In this document: positions 34,163 to 44,259 of the stretch, in pieces
Layout of the letters: each line of letters opens with the position of its first letter
Position numbering within the stretch: position 1 is the first letter of the stretch
NCBI GenBank assembly: GCA_019915015.1
Contig: JAHBBC010000014.1
Coordinates: forward strand, 1-64,000
From: Auriscalpium vulgare
Lineage: Eukaryota; Basidiomycota; Agaricomycetes; Russulales; Auriscalpiaceae
Reading direction: 5' to 3'
Length of the DNA stretch: 64,000 bases
Translations under genes and position numbers: made by a program
The notes under the pieces: model-generated
Seen by the model: only the letters and a program-made list of their open reading frames with translations
The model's database searches: none
What the model was told of the DNA's origin: nothing

Positions 34163-34490
34163 AATGCGTCCTAGTAATACTGGTATCTTACGAGACCATT
34201 ACTATTACTGTCTTTCCAACCAGTATTCCTCCGGATCCTCGTAGACGGTTCCGAGCTGGCTGATTAAATGAAATGCCTTATTATGGATAGGGTGGCAGAC
34301 TCGGTGCTATCTAAAGGACCGTGACCCATCGACGACATCAAGTATACAGGTGCCTCTCGGAGCACTGGCAGCGTGAGGACGTGTTGCCTTGGGCACAAAC
34401 AGGCGCCCGCCCGGCGCGGGGTCACAAGCAGCCAGGAAAATGGAACTCTACTTGTTTGCCGGCGCGACGACTCACTAGTACAGCCGCTGG

Positions 34491-34756
34491 ACTATAGCTC
34501 TGTATTCGCTCACAGCCAATGAGGATGACTTGGCAGGGCGGACAGTCTTATTATATGGCCACTGGGTAGGTCGCAAGAGGCGACGCACCCGGCTCAGGGT
34601 TGTCCGACAACAATATGTACCAACCCAATTGTCATTCGTAACGCGCGAAGCCCTATCAACCGTTACGCGCAAGGCCCTATCAACGTGCTATTGACAACGC
34701 CTTAGCTATTGTTGAAGGCAAGACAATGACCGTTGCCTCCGACTGCTTCACAGGAT
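34491..34756 (+). repeat. Promoter repeat, unit B
   Basis: Second copy of the upstream region of the F-box gene. It contains small insertions relative to unit A (a doubled cgtaacgcgc/ccctatcaac). After cacaggatta the similarity jumps directly to a point about 1 kb further into the copy A coding region, which marks the deletion junction. Confidence 0.75.
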
Positions 34757-35574
34757 TACAGTCTATCCAACGTCGAATTTATTCAAGAGCCCGGTTCTCG
34801 CTCTACATCCAAGGTTGCGACGGGGCCGCTCTTTGGACTAACTGGAAGACCTTCCAGGGCACGATGCTCTCCTTCAAAAAGTTGCGGACGCTGGAACTCG
34901 GCGAAATGATGCTCCTCCCGGACATCAGTGCGTACGACGATTCCAAAAGGGTCGTGTGCCTGCCGCACCTGGAGCTACTAGAGGTTGATGGCAGCCCGCA
35001 GCAGATCACCCAGCTCTTGCGCCATATCCGAATCCCTGATACTGCATCCATGAACCTCGAAGTCAGCCTTCGTGCCGATGACATTGCCTCCGGCCACCTC
35101 GAAGAGTTTATGGCCGCCGTTGCCTCCTACTTCGCGAACGATCGTGCGCACGATCTCGTTGAGTCTCTGCCACCGTTCGACGCTCTCGCAATCTTCCTCA
35201 GCCCCGTCCCCGCGGAAGAAGCCCCCATGTCTGTATTCGTCGCCTCATTCGAGGTCTGCGAGAGTGCGGTACGCTGTCAGATTGCGCTGCGCAGCTTGTT
35301 CACAGGCGGACCGGACGATATCCCTACGTTTGCCCTGTTTGAGCACGGGCTCGACGCGGTACGCAGGCTACCCCTCTTCCGCACGGTGAGGGTTATCGGG
35401 AGTAACGCACCGCCGCACTGGCCGGGGGTGGTGGCTCACTTCAACCTGCTTTTGACCGGCAGGGAGCTGCGCCTCGGGATCAACGTGGGCAACGATAATG
35501 TGTTCGCGAAGTGTCATTACGACGGCGAGAAGCTACAAATAGTCGGAAACGAGTTGTATCGTGTGGTATACTAA
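34726..35574 (+). pseudogene. F-box gene copy B, 5'-truncated
   Basis: Copy of the 3' half of F-box gene A. The first recognisable match is IQGCDGAALWTNWKTFQGTM; from there the two proteins align to the end (LELLEVDGSPQQITQLLRHI, then FEHGLDAVRRLPLFRTVRVI, then GRELRLGINVG). The F-box motif and the WVALTQVCRRWR region are gone: about 990 bases have been deleted between the promoter and this point. The frame remains open from an ATG at 34726 for 282 codons and still lies behind a complete promoter repeat, so a truncated protein without an F-box could be made. I class it as a pseudogene because it lacks the defining domain; a dominant or decoy role is conceivable but unsupported. Confidence 0.7.
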
Positions 35575-36115
35575 GTATCAGGCGCCCTCGACGTTGGCAA
35601 CCAGCCTGCATTGAGAAGCGGCGAGTGGCAAGCATGAACGGTTTTCCTTCGGCGGCACTAGTAAGCCATTGCGCGCGGTTTACCTTATCGTATATGAGTA
35701 TTTTGTAATTTAATGCCTTATATAACTCCTTACTTCCAAATCATGCTGTCTCGCTGACAGAAAGTACTGGCTCAGTACTGAGTCTACTTAGTCTAGATCT
35801 CTGCACTGAGAGTCTGAGACAGCCGCCAAGTCAGTTACATCACGTAGCCGAGACCATCGTCTCAGTCACTATTAGTCAGGGCCTATCCTGATCCGGCTGA
35901 GACGTTCGCTTTCTCTGATAGTAGTAACACCGAATCAGTTAAGTAGTACTGTGTATGTGTCCTATGTGCCAAAGCGCTATTGTCCGAATGTATTCTATCA
36001 GTGTCCGAGAGCCAATGTATCAAAAATGCCCGAAAACCTGTTTCTAAACAGTGAAAGGATGGTGTGTAGCCCATGCTCGTCGTGGTTGGGAATAAAACAT
36101 CGTCATGACGACACT
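35575..36115. other. Convergent spacer, F-box B / RTA1 B
   Basis: 540 bases holding the 3' flanks of two convergent genes. From about 35980 it resembles the 3' flank of RTA1 copy A. Short repeated words (cagtactgagtctact, gagtctgag) occur near 35765-35830. No gene seen. Confidence 0.45.
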
Positions 36116-37443
36116 TCAGACCGAATTAGGCGCATAAGCCTTCTGCTCCTCGCTGGCATAGGCCGAAAGGTTTTTGGAATCACCTTTGACCTTCGGCTCT
36201 GGGTGCAGAAGGTAGCCAGGGTGGCAAACATTGAGGGTGTACATGGCCAGAGTGACCATGGCGCCGTCGAACAAATCTGGAAAGTCTATTTTTAGCAACA
36301 TTTGCGGTGATAACGCTCGAGAACTTACTGAAATATACTTGCGTTGAGTTGACCTTGCCATTCCACCCGTCGGCAAGCTCGATTGTACGGTAAATCGATC
36401 TTTATAATACATCTCAGTGCGCTGCACAGACGGACGGACGAGTAGAACTGACCGAATGAGGATGAAGAACGTCATGAGCGACATGCCGCCGAGCAGGATC
36501 TTCATGTGCTTGTCGGTGCGTCCCCGAGGCTGGTCAGGAGCATTGCGCCTCTCGAAAGGTTTGTCCTGGACATATCGTAGGAGGAACTCTGCCGCGAGCG
36601 CGGCGTAGCAGATGATCGCGACTAGATTTGCGGTCGGTGAGCTAACTGACAGATATTCGCCTGACGCGATATTACTCACCCAGCTGGAAAATGATACCGC
36701 CAAGCATGATGTGGCCACCAAATCTTGCGTCCGAATTGCTGTTCCCCGAAGCAATACCGCCTCCACCGCCTTGTACGAGGAGAGCTACGATATCCTGTGG
36801 TACGGGTGGTGAGCCGCGAAGTTGCCTAAGGCGCGAGAGAAAGGACGAACACATGTCAGAAAAATTGTCGTGTCTGCGAACCACCTGTCAGTCCAATGAA
36901 GAGAAGTCGTGCGAAGGCAGCGTACACAATCTGGGGCCAAGTCGGCTGTAACGAGGTCCTAGGCGGCGGATGATATGCCCAAGCAGGACGAAGTTGGCCG
37001 CAACCAGTGGTGTGGGAGCGATGATGGTGGTTATAATCCTGCACGACGGCTCAGCGGATGGATGATCGCAAATAAACAGACCTTACTGCAGCATGAAAGG
37101 CGATCGTAAGTCGACGTTGAGACTGGACCATAGTCGCCCGCTCCAGCCCGCTACTTCGAGGAGGCCGCACAGCACGGCCGTGGGGAAGAGCCACCAGATA
37201 CGCCACCGAATTGCCTGGCCTAGGTGAAGTACTAGACAACGTGCCGTCATCAGCAACATGGTGGACAATGCACAGTATACAAACTCACTTGTGGAGATGC
37301 TGAAGAGAACGACGAAGACGATGGTGACCCATTCGGTCGGGACATAGTGATACCGGGAGTAGCGGTCAAGGTCTTGGCGAGCTACAGAACATCACGACAG
37401 AGTGAGCCATCATACGGTCTGAAAGGGCGGGGTTCTTACTCAT
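36116..37443 (-). CDS. RTA1-family seven-helix membrane protein, copy B
   Basis: Second RTA1 gene, same intron pattern as copy A. The micro-exon ATGA at 37443 is spliced to give MTRQDLDRYSRYHYVPTEWV. It keeps TMLLMTARCLVLHLGQAIRW, WLFPTAVLCGLLEVAGWSGR, IVALLVQGGGGGIASGN, NLVAIICYAALAAEFLLRYV, YRTIELADGWNGKVNSTQ and NLFDGAMVTLAMYTLNVCHP. No stop or frame break was found in the exons I traced, so both copies appear functional. The main differences are at the tail: copy B ends KAYAPNSV and lacks the EEEKSLI repeat of copy A. A TATA-like element lies upstream (37522-37534), whereas copy A has no equally good one. Confidence 0.82.
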
Positions 37444-37521
37444 GAACAACTGGAAATGTAGAAAGAAAGGAGTGGAGGAAGGTATGATTTTGAAGCCTAA
37501 ACGCTGAGCAGTCGCCGGGTC

Positions 37522-37534
37522 TATATATTTATAC
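37522..37534 (-). promoter_or_regulatory. TATA-like element of RTA1 copy B
   Basis: On the minus strand this reads TATAAATATATAG, about 80 bases upstream of the ATG at 37443, a good position for a TATA box. Confidence 0.5.
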
Positions 37535-38260
37535 AGAACCCTCACAGCACCCGTGTGATTGAGTCGGATTCACCGCATGGGAATAAATGAGACTGCGTCA
37601 TTTGTGACTGGGGATGTGAGGAACGTGCTTACAGCGCAGAGCAACGCGGCGCCCGTGTGCGCTGTGAGGCTGCCACATCGCAACCTGTTACTTGAATTCA
37701 AGGTGGATATCCTTGCCTTCACGGTGCAGAGTGTACGATCTGCAGGCGATGGTCGGCGGAACTTGTGCAGAGAAACAGAGGGTAACGCGCAGCTATCTGC
37801 AGCGGTCCAGAGGACAAGATACCTACAGGCTGGGTGTGTCGGGCGATAATGCATGGAGCGGCTCAGCCACGGAGTCTGGTTCGCGTACCTGGCTCGAGTT
37901 CCGACGGCTCGCATTCTCTCGCATTACGAGTGTCCGACCGGCAACGGAGATCCCCTGATCGACAAAACGAAGATGTGAGGATAACTTGCATGTCCGACAT
38001 TGCGCGAAAGACAGTCGTTCCGCGCGCCAGCAAGAGGATGAGTACTAGCATGACGGCGCCATTAGATCCCTGCGCGCAGCCATCGATATCTAGGCGAGCC
38101 ATGCGGGCGCTCGGGTGATGGTCACCTTCGGATTGTCTCACCCAGAGATGAGACGCTTACGCAGAGTACAAGTTGCTGGGAGGAGAGGCTAGAATGTTGC
38201 CATCACTGGACGTGAGACAATATTACGTGATGAGACGTCTCACCCGGTGCCCCCGGACAC
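37535..38260. other. Non-genic spacer with inverted GTGAGAC words
   Basis: No convincing gene. Near 38135-38245 the words gtctcac and gtgagac occur several times in both orientations, including the 12-base palindrome tgagacgtctca at 38231-38242 and the pair attgtctcac / gtgagacaat. This could be the edge of a degenerate mobile element, but no target-site duplication could be confirmed. Confidence 0.35.
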
Positions 38261-38280
38261 ATCAGCAAAATCGAAATATT

Positions 38281-38590
38281 TTTATGTAGCATTATAATCG
38301 ATTATAATGGCTATAATCCGACCTTTCGCTGTAATGCGCTGGAATCCGGTAGGGGGCATTATAGCCGATAAGCATAATGCTCTTTTGGCTGTGATTCGGC
38401 CGCCCTGGTTATGATTCGGCCGCCATGGTTATGAAACGACGCCCTGTTCATATTTCTGCACTCACATTATGGGGATCCAGACAGATTATAATCCATTATC
38501 ACACGAGGGAGGATGTCATAATCAGATCATATTCAGGAGCACGATACAGGAATATCGCAGCAATTATAGCCAATTATAATGAAGGGGCAG
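38281..38590. repeat. AT-rich palindromic and short tandem repeat cluster
   Basis: Contains an 18-base perfect palindrome attataatcgattataat at 38291-38308 and scattered ttataat words (38310, 38485, 38565-38580). A 20-base unit tgattcggccgcc(c/a)tggtta is repeated in tandem at 38392-38411 and 38412-38431 with one mismatch. The composition differs sharply from the GC-rich genes around it. Confidence 0.7.
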
Positions 38591-38636
38591 GCAGGCGCGA
38601 CTCGCGGGAGCTGAGAGTGCGGTAATATGATATTAA

Positions 38637-39192
38637 TTATGAGGGTACAGGATACAGAGCTGCTACAACGGGGAAGCGTGCAAGGGCAGTGCATATATGC
38701 GCGCGGAAAGTTGTCGAGGAAGGGTGGTAAGTGTCGATGAATGTTGGAGGCACTGGAACGGATGTTAGCCCACTGGAAAGAGTGAGTTGCAAGGGGCGAG
38801 CGTACCTTATAACCTCGTCAAAGTCGTCGCCAACGTGATGCTGCAGATGTGCTATCAGAGCGGGAAGTCGAGAAGGATATATCACATACTTAGGGAGCCG
38901 CGCCGGTTGCAGCGACCAAGAGCCGAGAACTTTGCAGAAGCCATCAGCGCTGAATGACGGCGCATACATATGCGCTTACCTAGAGATCCGGCTCTTTGAT
39001 GCAGTGAAAGAATTCTGGATAACGCGTTGTCAGTCGGCACGCGGATAATGTGAGCGCAAGAGCACTTACCGGCAGAATTATGCGATTGAAGATTAACTTG
39101 GCGGCAGCAAGTAATGCACGCAGGCGGGCAGGCGGGTACTGGCAGGATGAAGGAGGGAGGGAAGGAGCATCGAAAGAGCGAATGCGCTCCAT
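38637..39192 (-). CDS. Possible small spliced gene, unrecognised
   Basis: A weak candidate. Two strong donors (gtaagt at about 39069, gtaagc at about 38980) delimit a short exon, and frames on either side join as ...ILP + NSFTASKSRIS + SADGFCKVLGSWSLQPARLP and on to LIAHLQHHVGDDFDEVI. The ATG at 39192 begins MERIRSFDAPSLPPSS. Against it, a TATATATA sequence lies only 6-13 bases upstream of that ATG, too close for a normal start, and the end of the gene is not clear. No domain is recognised. Confidence 0.25.
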
Positions 39193-39204
39193 GGTGCTAT
39201 ATAT

Positions 39205-40165
39205 ACGGGCGAGGAGCGGACTTTGAAAGCGCGACGCGACGCGTCAGAGTCAAGACAGCGCCCCGCATACAGCCTGCCAATTTGCCTCAAGGCTATTTTA
39301 CATGCCCGGCTGGCAGCGTCCCACCCAAAGTCCCTGACACCCTCTAAAATGGCCGCTGCCGCAACCCTTTTCTCTCACCCAAAGTCCAGCTCCGCCGCGC
39401 CCGCTACAACGACTTTCTACTAGATTTCCCGGCGCACACCCGATGGCAAGCAGCCACTCGCGCTGCTGGGCCCTCCGATGAATGTCTTCCATGCGCAGCA
39501 ACGCCCGACAGCTCCACTCAGTTGCAGAAATGATCGTGAAGGTTTGATGACGAGGTGTGTTGCGTGACGTCGATGTAGGTGCGGCTTGAATTCCGTTGTT
39601 CCAGCACTGTGCTGATATCTGTGAAGCGCTCCCTCGGAACCAGCCAAGTCACGCTCCGCGGCGCTGTCGCGCGTCAGCAAAGGCTTCATCGCCATCACCA
39701 TAAGTACTCCCGTCGACCGCGCTGCAAGACACCTCAAGTTCGCAGGAGGCCGCGCAGAGGAAACCGCGCCAGCGAGGGCAGCATCCACGCGCGAGTTAAC
39801 TCAGCCTGGCTTCGCGCTTGAGCTGCCGACACTGGGCACGGCGAGGTGCGTAATGCAGCGCGCACTACGCGTCCTCGGCGATCTGCTGACACTCTTTCCA
39901 GGTCACCTTTGGCGGGCATAGGCGGTGCTCGTCGTGCCATCTGCGTCTCCGCGCGCTGCTATCACCCCACCGCTCACTCTCTGTGGCCAGAGTATCGACT
40001 ACGGGCAGGCGGAAGTGGTGCGCCCCGCCCCGCCAACAATCTGCCCACGTTCAAGAGCCCGTTATCAAGCGAGCTCGCGAACCGTGCCGGTCCAGATACA
40101 ACTGTGCAGCGCTACTTTGCTGCCGCCACCCCCGTTTGCAGTGTTCTGAGACAGACGTTCTGCTC
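39205..40165. other. Degenerate sequence before the MYND relic
   Basis: Coding-like but interrupted sequence. Fragments such as RVNSAWL and LRGAVARQQRLHRHHHKYS lie in scattered frames, and nothing can be joined into a gene. It is treated as the left part of the gene-fragment island. Confidence 0.35.
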
Positions 40166-40780
40166 ATGGAGTTCGGCGCCGACCTGGAGATACCGCTAGC
40201 AGAATACGTGTCGAGCGGGCCGCAGATCGCTGCTGCGGTGCGCAAATGGCTGCGCGTTGTGGCGGGCGAGAGGGCTCCGCACCAGAGCATGGCATGCGCC
40301 GCATGCGGCAAGCCATAGGGCTTGCTCAAGCAGTGCGGTGCCTGCCATTCCGTGCTTTACTGCACGGCCTGCCAAAGTAGGTCCCACCTTCTTTTTCAAT
40401 ATAAGCGCGACGACTCATAAGTGCGATAGAAAGACACTGGAGGACGCGCAAACCGTCCTGCCAGTCCTTCTCGACAGAGAATATCGTGGCCATCAAGCCC
40501 ATGCACGTCGACAGCGCGAGCATCGTGCCCTCTGCTGCTGTCATCCGCGCGTTCATTGGCTGGCGCGAGCCGCCCTCCGAGAGCGAGACACGCGGTCAGC
40601 ACGGGAAGCCGAAGTGATACCCGAAGAGCCTGGTGGTGAAGGTACAGGTGCCCGATGGCACGGGCGACCTGCTGATATACAGCAAGAAGCGCGAATTCGT
40701 GTGCTACGTCACACGCGAGAGCGGCGTGGCGGCGTATGACCGTGTCGCGGCCGGACAGGGCTATCGCAGGCACGCAGCCG
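40166..40780 (+). pseudogene. MYND zinc-finger protein relic
   Basis: From an ATG at 40166 the frame reads MEFGADLEIPLAEYVSSGPQ and then CAACGKP, a stop, LLKQCGACHSVLYCTACQ. This is the first part of a MYND finger (C-x2-C ... C-x2-C ... YC-x2-C), interrupted by a stop (tag) in the middle. The rest of the finger is disordered over the next 60 bases. Further on, a frame reads VKVQVPDGTGDLLIYSKKRE and VCYVTRESGVAAYDRV, which fits a basidiomycete MYND protein downstream of the finger. Shifts between frames and the stop show that the gene is dead. No 3' end can be found. Confidence 0.6.
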
Positions 40781-41469
40781 TTCTGCGCGCGTCCAGCACG
40801 AATCCGCCACGGCCACGCTGTGTCCCGCGTTCACAGAGATCACACGGCCCTTGCAGTCACGCAGCTGCCCGTGGTTCCCTTGCGAGCGTTCAACGCGAGT
40901 CGTTGCCGCCATGCCCGCGCGCAGGATAGAAACAGCTACCTTGCATGTGTCGGGTGATCGGACAGACATTGGTGATTTTGTTTTACTTTTCTTGGATCTG
41001 ACAATGAACTTACTCTGCGGATGCTGAGGACCACGTTGGCACTGTTATCCCGGGCCTTTCCTGCCAAGGGCTTCGCATTCACGGCGCCCAGCTGTATCCA
41101 GACGGTCACAGCCCCACTACTCTTGGGCAAACTCCAGCTATCCTCACCACTGCCCCGCACCCCCTCCAGTTTGACACTGCGATCATGGATCACGCTGCCC
41201 GCCCACCGTCGTCCTCGTAGAGGCATCCGCACGGCGGTCCTCAGAGTCCTCCCGCATCAAGTCTACCGGTCCGTCGTCTCGACGCGATTGCGCCGTCCGA
41301 CCGCTCGCTCCATGTTTCTTCCGCATCCACTGCGCAGGTATGAGCTGCTCGACGGTGTGGCAGTCTCCTTGGGCTCTCAGTGGGCCTCGCAGCCACTCAT
41401 GCAAGGCTCCAGCGCCCCCTCTCCCCGGGCCCTCCACGACACGCGCTGGTCGTCTAACCTGCCCTGCTC

Positions 41470-42580
41470 TCCCGCGATGCCGAGGCCTTCCGCGCCCGCA
41501 TCGCAGTCAATCTCCGCCTCAAGGACGCCTTTGACGGGCGCCAGGCAACCGCGTACATCATCAAGACGACCTACCGCAACCACGCCCTCCTCTTCATGCG
41601 CGCCCAGATGGTACAACCACTTGTTGCAGGACAGCACGTCAGATGTATATCAGTTCCACACCGCGTCCCGAGCCAGTTCGTCAGCGACGATGTCACTGCG
41701 CCAAACAGTGCCAACAACAATGCGTTTTCGATCCACCGCGCCGGCTCCGCGGTCACGCACGGCGCCGCGTCGCCATCGAACGAGGTCTCCACAGAGTTGT
41801 ACGGGCATGGCAACGGGCGCACGCAGCGTCCCCGTGCAGGCCGACAAGGCGTGTTTACATTGCTCACAGACTGCTACTCTCCGACATCGCCGGACCAGCT
41901 GTGCTACAGTATGCCTCGAGCAGCAGGCGCACTCGAATCTGAAATCACAAGTCGCTCAAGAAGCAGGAGAGTAGGAGGGCCTGAGCGAGCTAGTTATCGC
42001 CGAGCCAGGCCAAGTGTGGACCCACTCCGTGCCGCAGGAGGTCGTGATACAGTGTCAGATCAGGAGAAGGAGCGTCAGGAAGCAATCAACAAAGCAATCT
42101 GCTCGGAGCGGGACATGAAATACTTACGCAACGTGAGTCCTTTCGTCTGCATTGTTTCACAAGAGGTTTCTGACGTTTCTTTCACAGGTCTGGCACAACT
42201 AGCTGCAGAATTAAGAAATCTGACCCGAGGCGCGGTACGCTGATTTTGTGGATCAAGTGTTCTGGATCATGCAAGACATCATCGCGGCGATCAACCACGT
42301 GTCTGCGCTGTGACACCCTCCACAAGCGGCAGAAGTCATACGCATGGTCGAGAGCATTGCGAACATCTTTGACGTAGTGCCACACTCTGTGTCTTGTACG
42401 GTGCGCTCAGCTTTATGGGAAGTACGAGTTTGAGAAGGAGGTGAGCTCTAAACCTGCATTTCTCGAGGTGCGCGGTGGTCACCAGTCATCGGGGCAGGTG
42501 CGCTGACTCTGTGTGGACAGGATACGAAAGGCGCCTAGTCACGCAAGCTTGAGCTCAATGCGACGCCGCGTTCTTCAACA
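41470..42580 (+). pseudogene. Rho guanine-nucleotide exchange factor relic (DEP-DH part)
   Basis: Broken remains of a Rom2-like RhoGEF. About 41480-41590 reads ARIAVNLRLKDAFDGRQATA and YIIKTTYRNHALLFMRAQ, a DEP-like segment; QDSTSDVYQFHT in another frame continues it. About 42060-42130 reads EKERQEAINKAICSERDMKY, the opening helix of a DH domain. An intact GT-AG intron (42132-42187) is kept, followed by VWHN, in-frame stops, then ADFVDQVFWIMQDIIAAINH and a YGKYEFEKE stretch displaced by a small deletion. SRKLELNA near 42540 belongs to the same domain. The pleckstrin and citron-homology regions are absent. The retained intron shows that this was copied as DNA, or decayed in place. Confidence 0.65.
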
Positions 42581-42789
42581 CAGAGCGGATGCTGTATCTG
42601 TCTGCAAGCAGAAGATGGAGAGACGTTCGCAAGCAAGTGGAGGCCGAAGTGCGCACCACGGTCGCGACGCCGTATTCAATCGTGCGTGGGGGGCGCAACA
42701 CACAAATGCCGTCGCTGATTTTCTGCACGGTACGTCTCGCTTCTACTAGTCAATCTACGTGTGCTGGACTGACGGAGTGCGCGTGTTCT

Positions 42790-43400
42790 TCTAGACACCA
42801 ACGGTCGGCGACATCGAGATTGAGCTGTGGACGAGGGTGCTTCGCGCCACCCGCAGCCTCTCGTCGCTCATCCCATCTCCTCGCACACACCCAAGGCATG
42901 CAGGAACTTCATGGCGCTCAGCGTGGAGGGCGAGCATCTCGAATACGTGCGCGGGCGGTCCGCAGGCTACTACGACGTTGTCATATTTCAGACTGCTGCC
43001 TGCGCTGGCCTACGCACGTGCCCAGGCTCACCGCAGTGCAGCGTGGTGCCCGACCTTCTCGTGCAGACGGGCGACCGCACAGGCGCCGGGGGCGGCGGCG
43101 AGTTGTTACAGCTCGGCCGTGTTGACGCGCGCGGGCGGCATGCACGCGACGCGGCCCCGTTGAGCCCCGTTGGTGTGTCCGTCTTGCCGAGCGCCACTCG
43201 TCAAGTTGACGGACGAAGCGGGCATGACTCGGGCGCTAGAAGCCGACGCCGAGCATGGTCAAGCCGACAGCAAAGGCGAGCAGGACAAGGACGAGGGGAA
43301 CAGTGACGACGACGAGGGAGACCGGAACAGCGACGACGAGCCCCAGGGACTCGCCGTGGACGAGCAGATGCTCAACATGGCCGGGTTCGCGCCTCTGTAG
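42790..43400 (+). pseudogene. Cyclophilin-type peptidyl-prolyl isomerase relic
   Basis: Pieces of a cyclophilin in shifting frames: TPTVGDIEIELW, RNFMALSVEG, GYYDVVIF, VVPDLLVQTGDRTGAGGGGE. The order is right, and the spacing suggests degraded introns between them. QTGDRTGAGGGG is close to the motif of nuclear cyclophilins of the CWC27 type. Expected later blocks are missing or garbled; an acidic tail frame (DNEGDR-like repeats, ending QMLNMAGFAPL at 43400) may belong to this or another source. The active-site FHR reads as FQ or is lost, so no activity is expected. Confidence 0.6.
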
Positions 43401-43449
43401 GGCGCGACGCGCGCACTTGGATTATTTCGTAGCTACTTGCATCACTGTA

Positions 43450-43540
43450 CATTGTAATACCTTTGTGAAAGCCTCGGGTACATTATAATACGTTTGTAAA
43501 AGCCCGGGTACATTAGAATAGCATCATAAAGGGTTATAAT
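43450..43540 (+). repeat. 30-base tandem repeat
   Basis: Two units of about 31 and 30 bases (43450-43480 and 43481-43510) share cattNtaatacNtttgtNaaagcc-cgggta, followed by a partial third unit beginning cattagaatag. The ttataatccg word after it also occurs in the AT-rich cluster near 38313. Confidence 0.65.
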
Positions 43541-43794
43541 CCGCCGCGCAAATTACAGCCGCTGAAATCCGCTGTGACCGGGTGTGACATTTCGACGGTT
43601 TTGCTGATGCAGACAACAGCCCCCGGCACACAAGAGGATCGCACGACGTACATCAAGCTCTGTATCCAGTGCCACTACGAGGTATTCGACGACATTAATA
43701 TTCAAGACCCGGCCGACGCCCTCGCTCGCGGCTCGTAATATAGTATGCGCCGCCTGCCATTGATCTTGCCGCGCATGGGTTCCGCGAGCGATAT

Positions 43795-43925
43795 TTATGC
43801 TCCTCGAGCATGGGCTGGACGCGGTACACACGCTGCCTCTCTCCCGCCCGGTGCAGCACCTCCAGAGCACCCCGTGGCCGGTGGTGGCGCGTTCAAGCAG
43901 GCAAGGAGTCGCGCGACTGGAGACG
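43795..43925 (+). pseudogene. Trace of an F-box gene 3' region
   Basis: The reading LLEHGLDAVHTLPLSRPVQH is similar to FEHGLDAVRRLPIFRTVKLI of F-box gene A, and the following bases continue in loose register (WPVVARS, GKE). Nothing else of the gene is found, and the frame stops shortly after. It suggests a third, older family member here. Confidence 0.45.
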
Positions 43926-44259
43926 TGATGATCTGTACCGCACCGCGGGGAGCAGGCACGGTGGTGGCCACGGTACCGAGTATCGTCGTATACTTAGTTC
44001 AAAGGTCAACTTACCTTCGATGGTCATCTAACTATGCTTCGAACGATTAGCTCATGTACCTCGCTCATGTCAGAAGGTGTGTTGGAGGTGTTATAAATGA
44101 GGACGATCACATTGATTGAGTCAAGCTCTCCGTCGAGTTGTCTAATGCAACTAATCAGAATGCCTTTAACCTGCGACGTGAAAAGCCTGTTTGGTATCCC
44201 AGAAGGATCATCGTACACCAAGATTCTGACAGCACGGAGATCATACATACATATCAATT
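43926..44259. other. Spacer downstream of the pICln gene
   Basis: About 330 bases of AT-richer sequence behind the minus-strand pICln gene. Nothing recognised. Confidence 0.4.
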
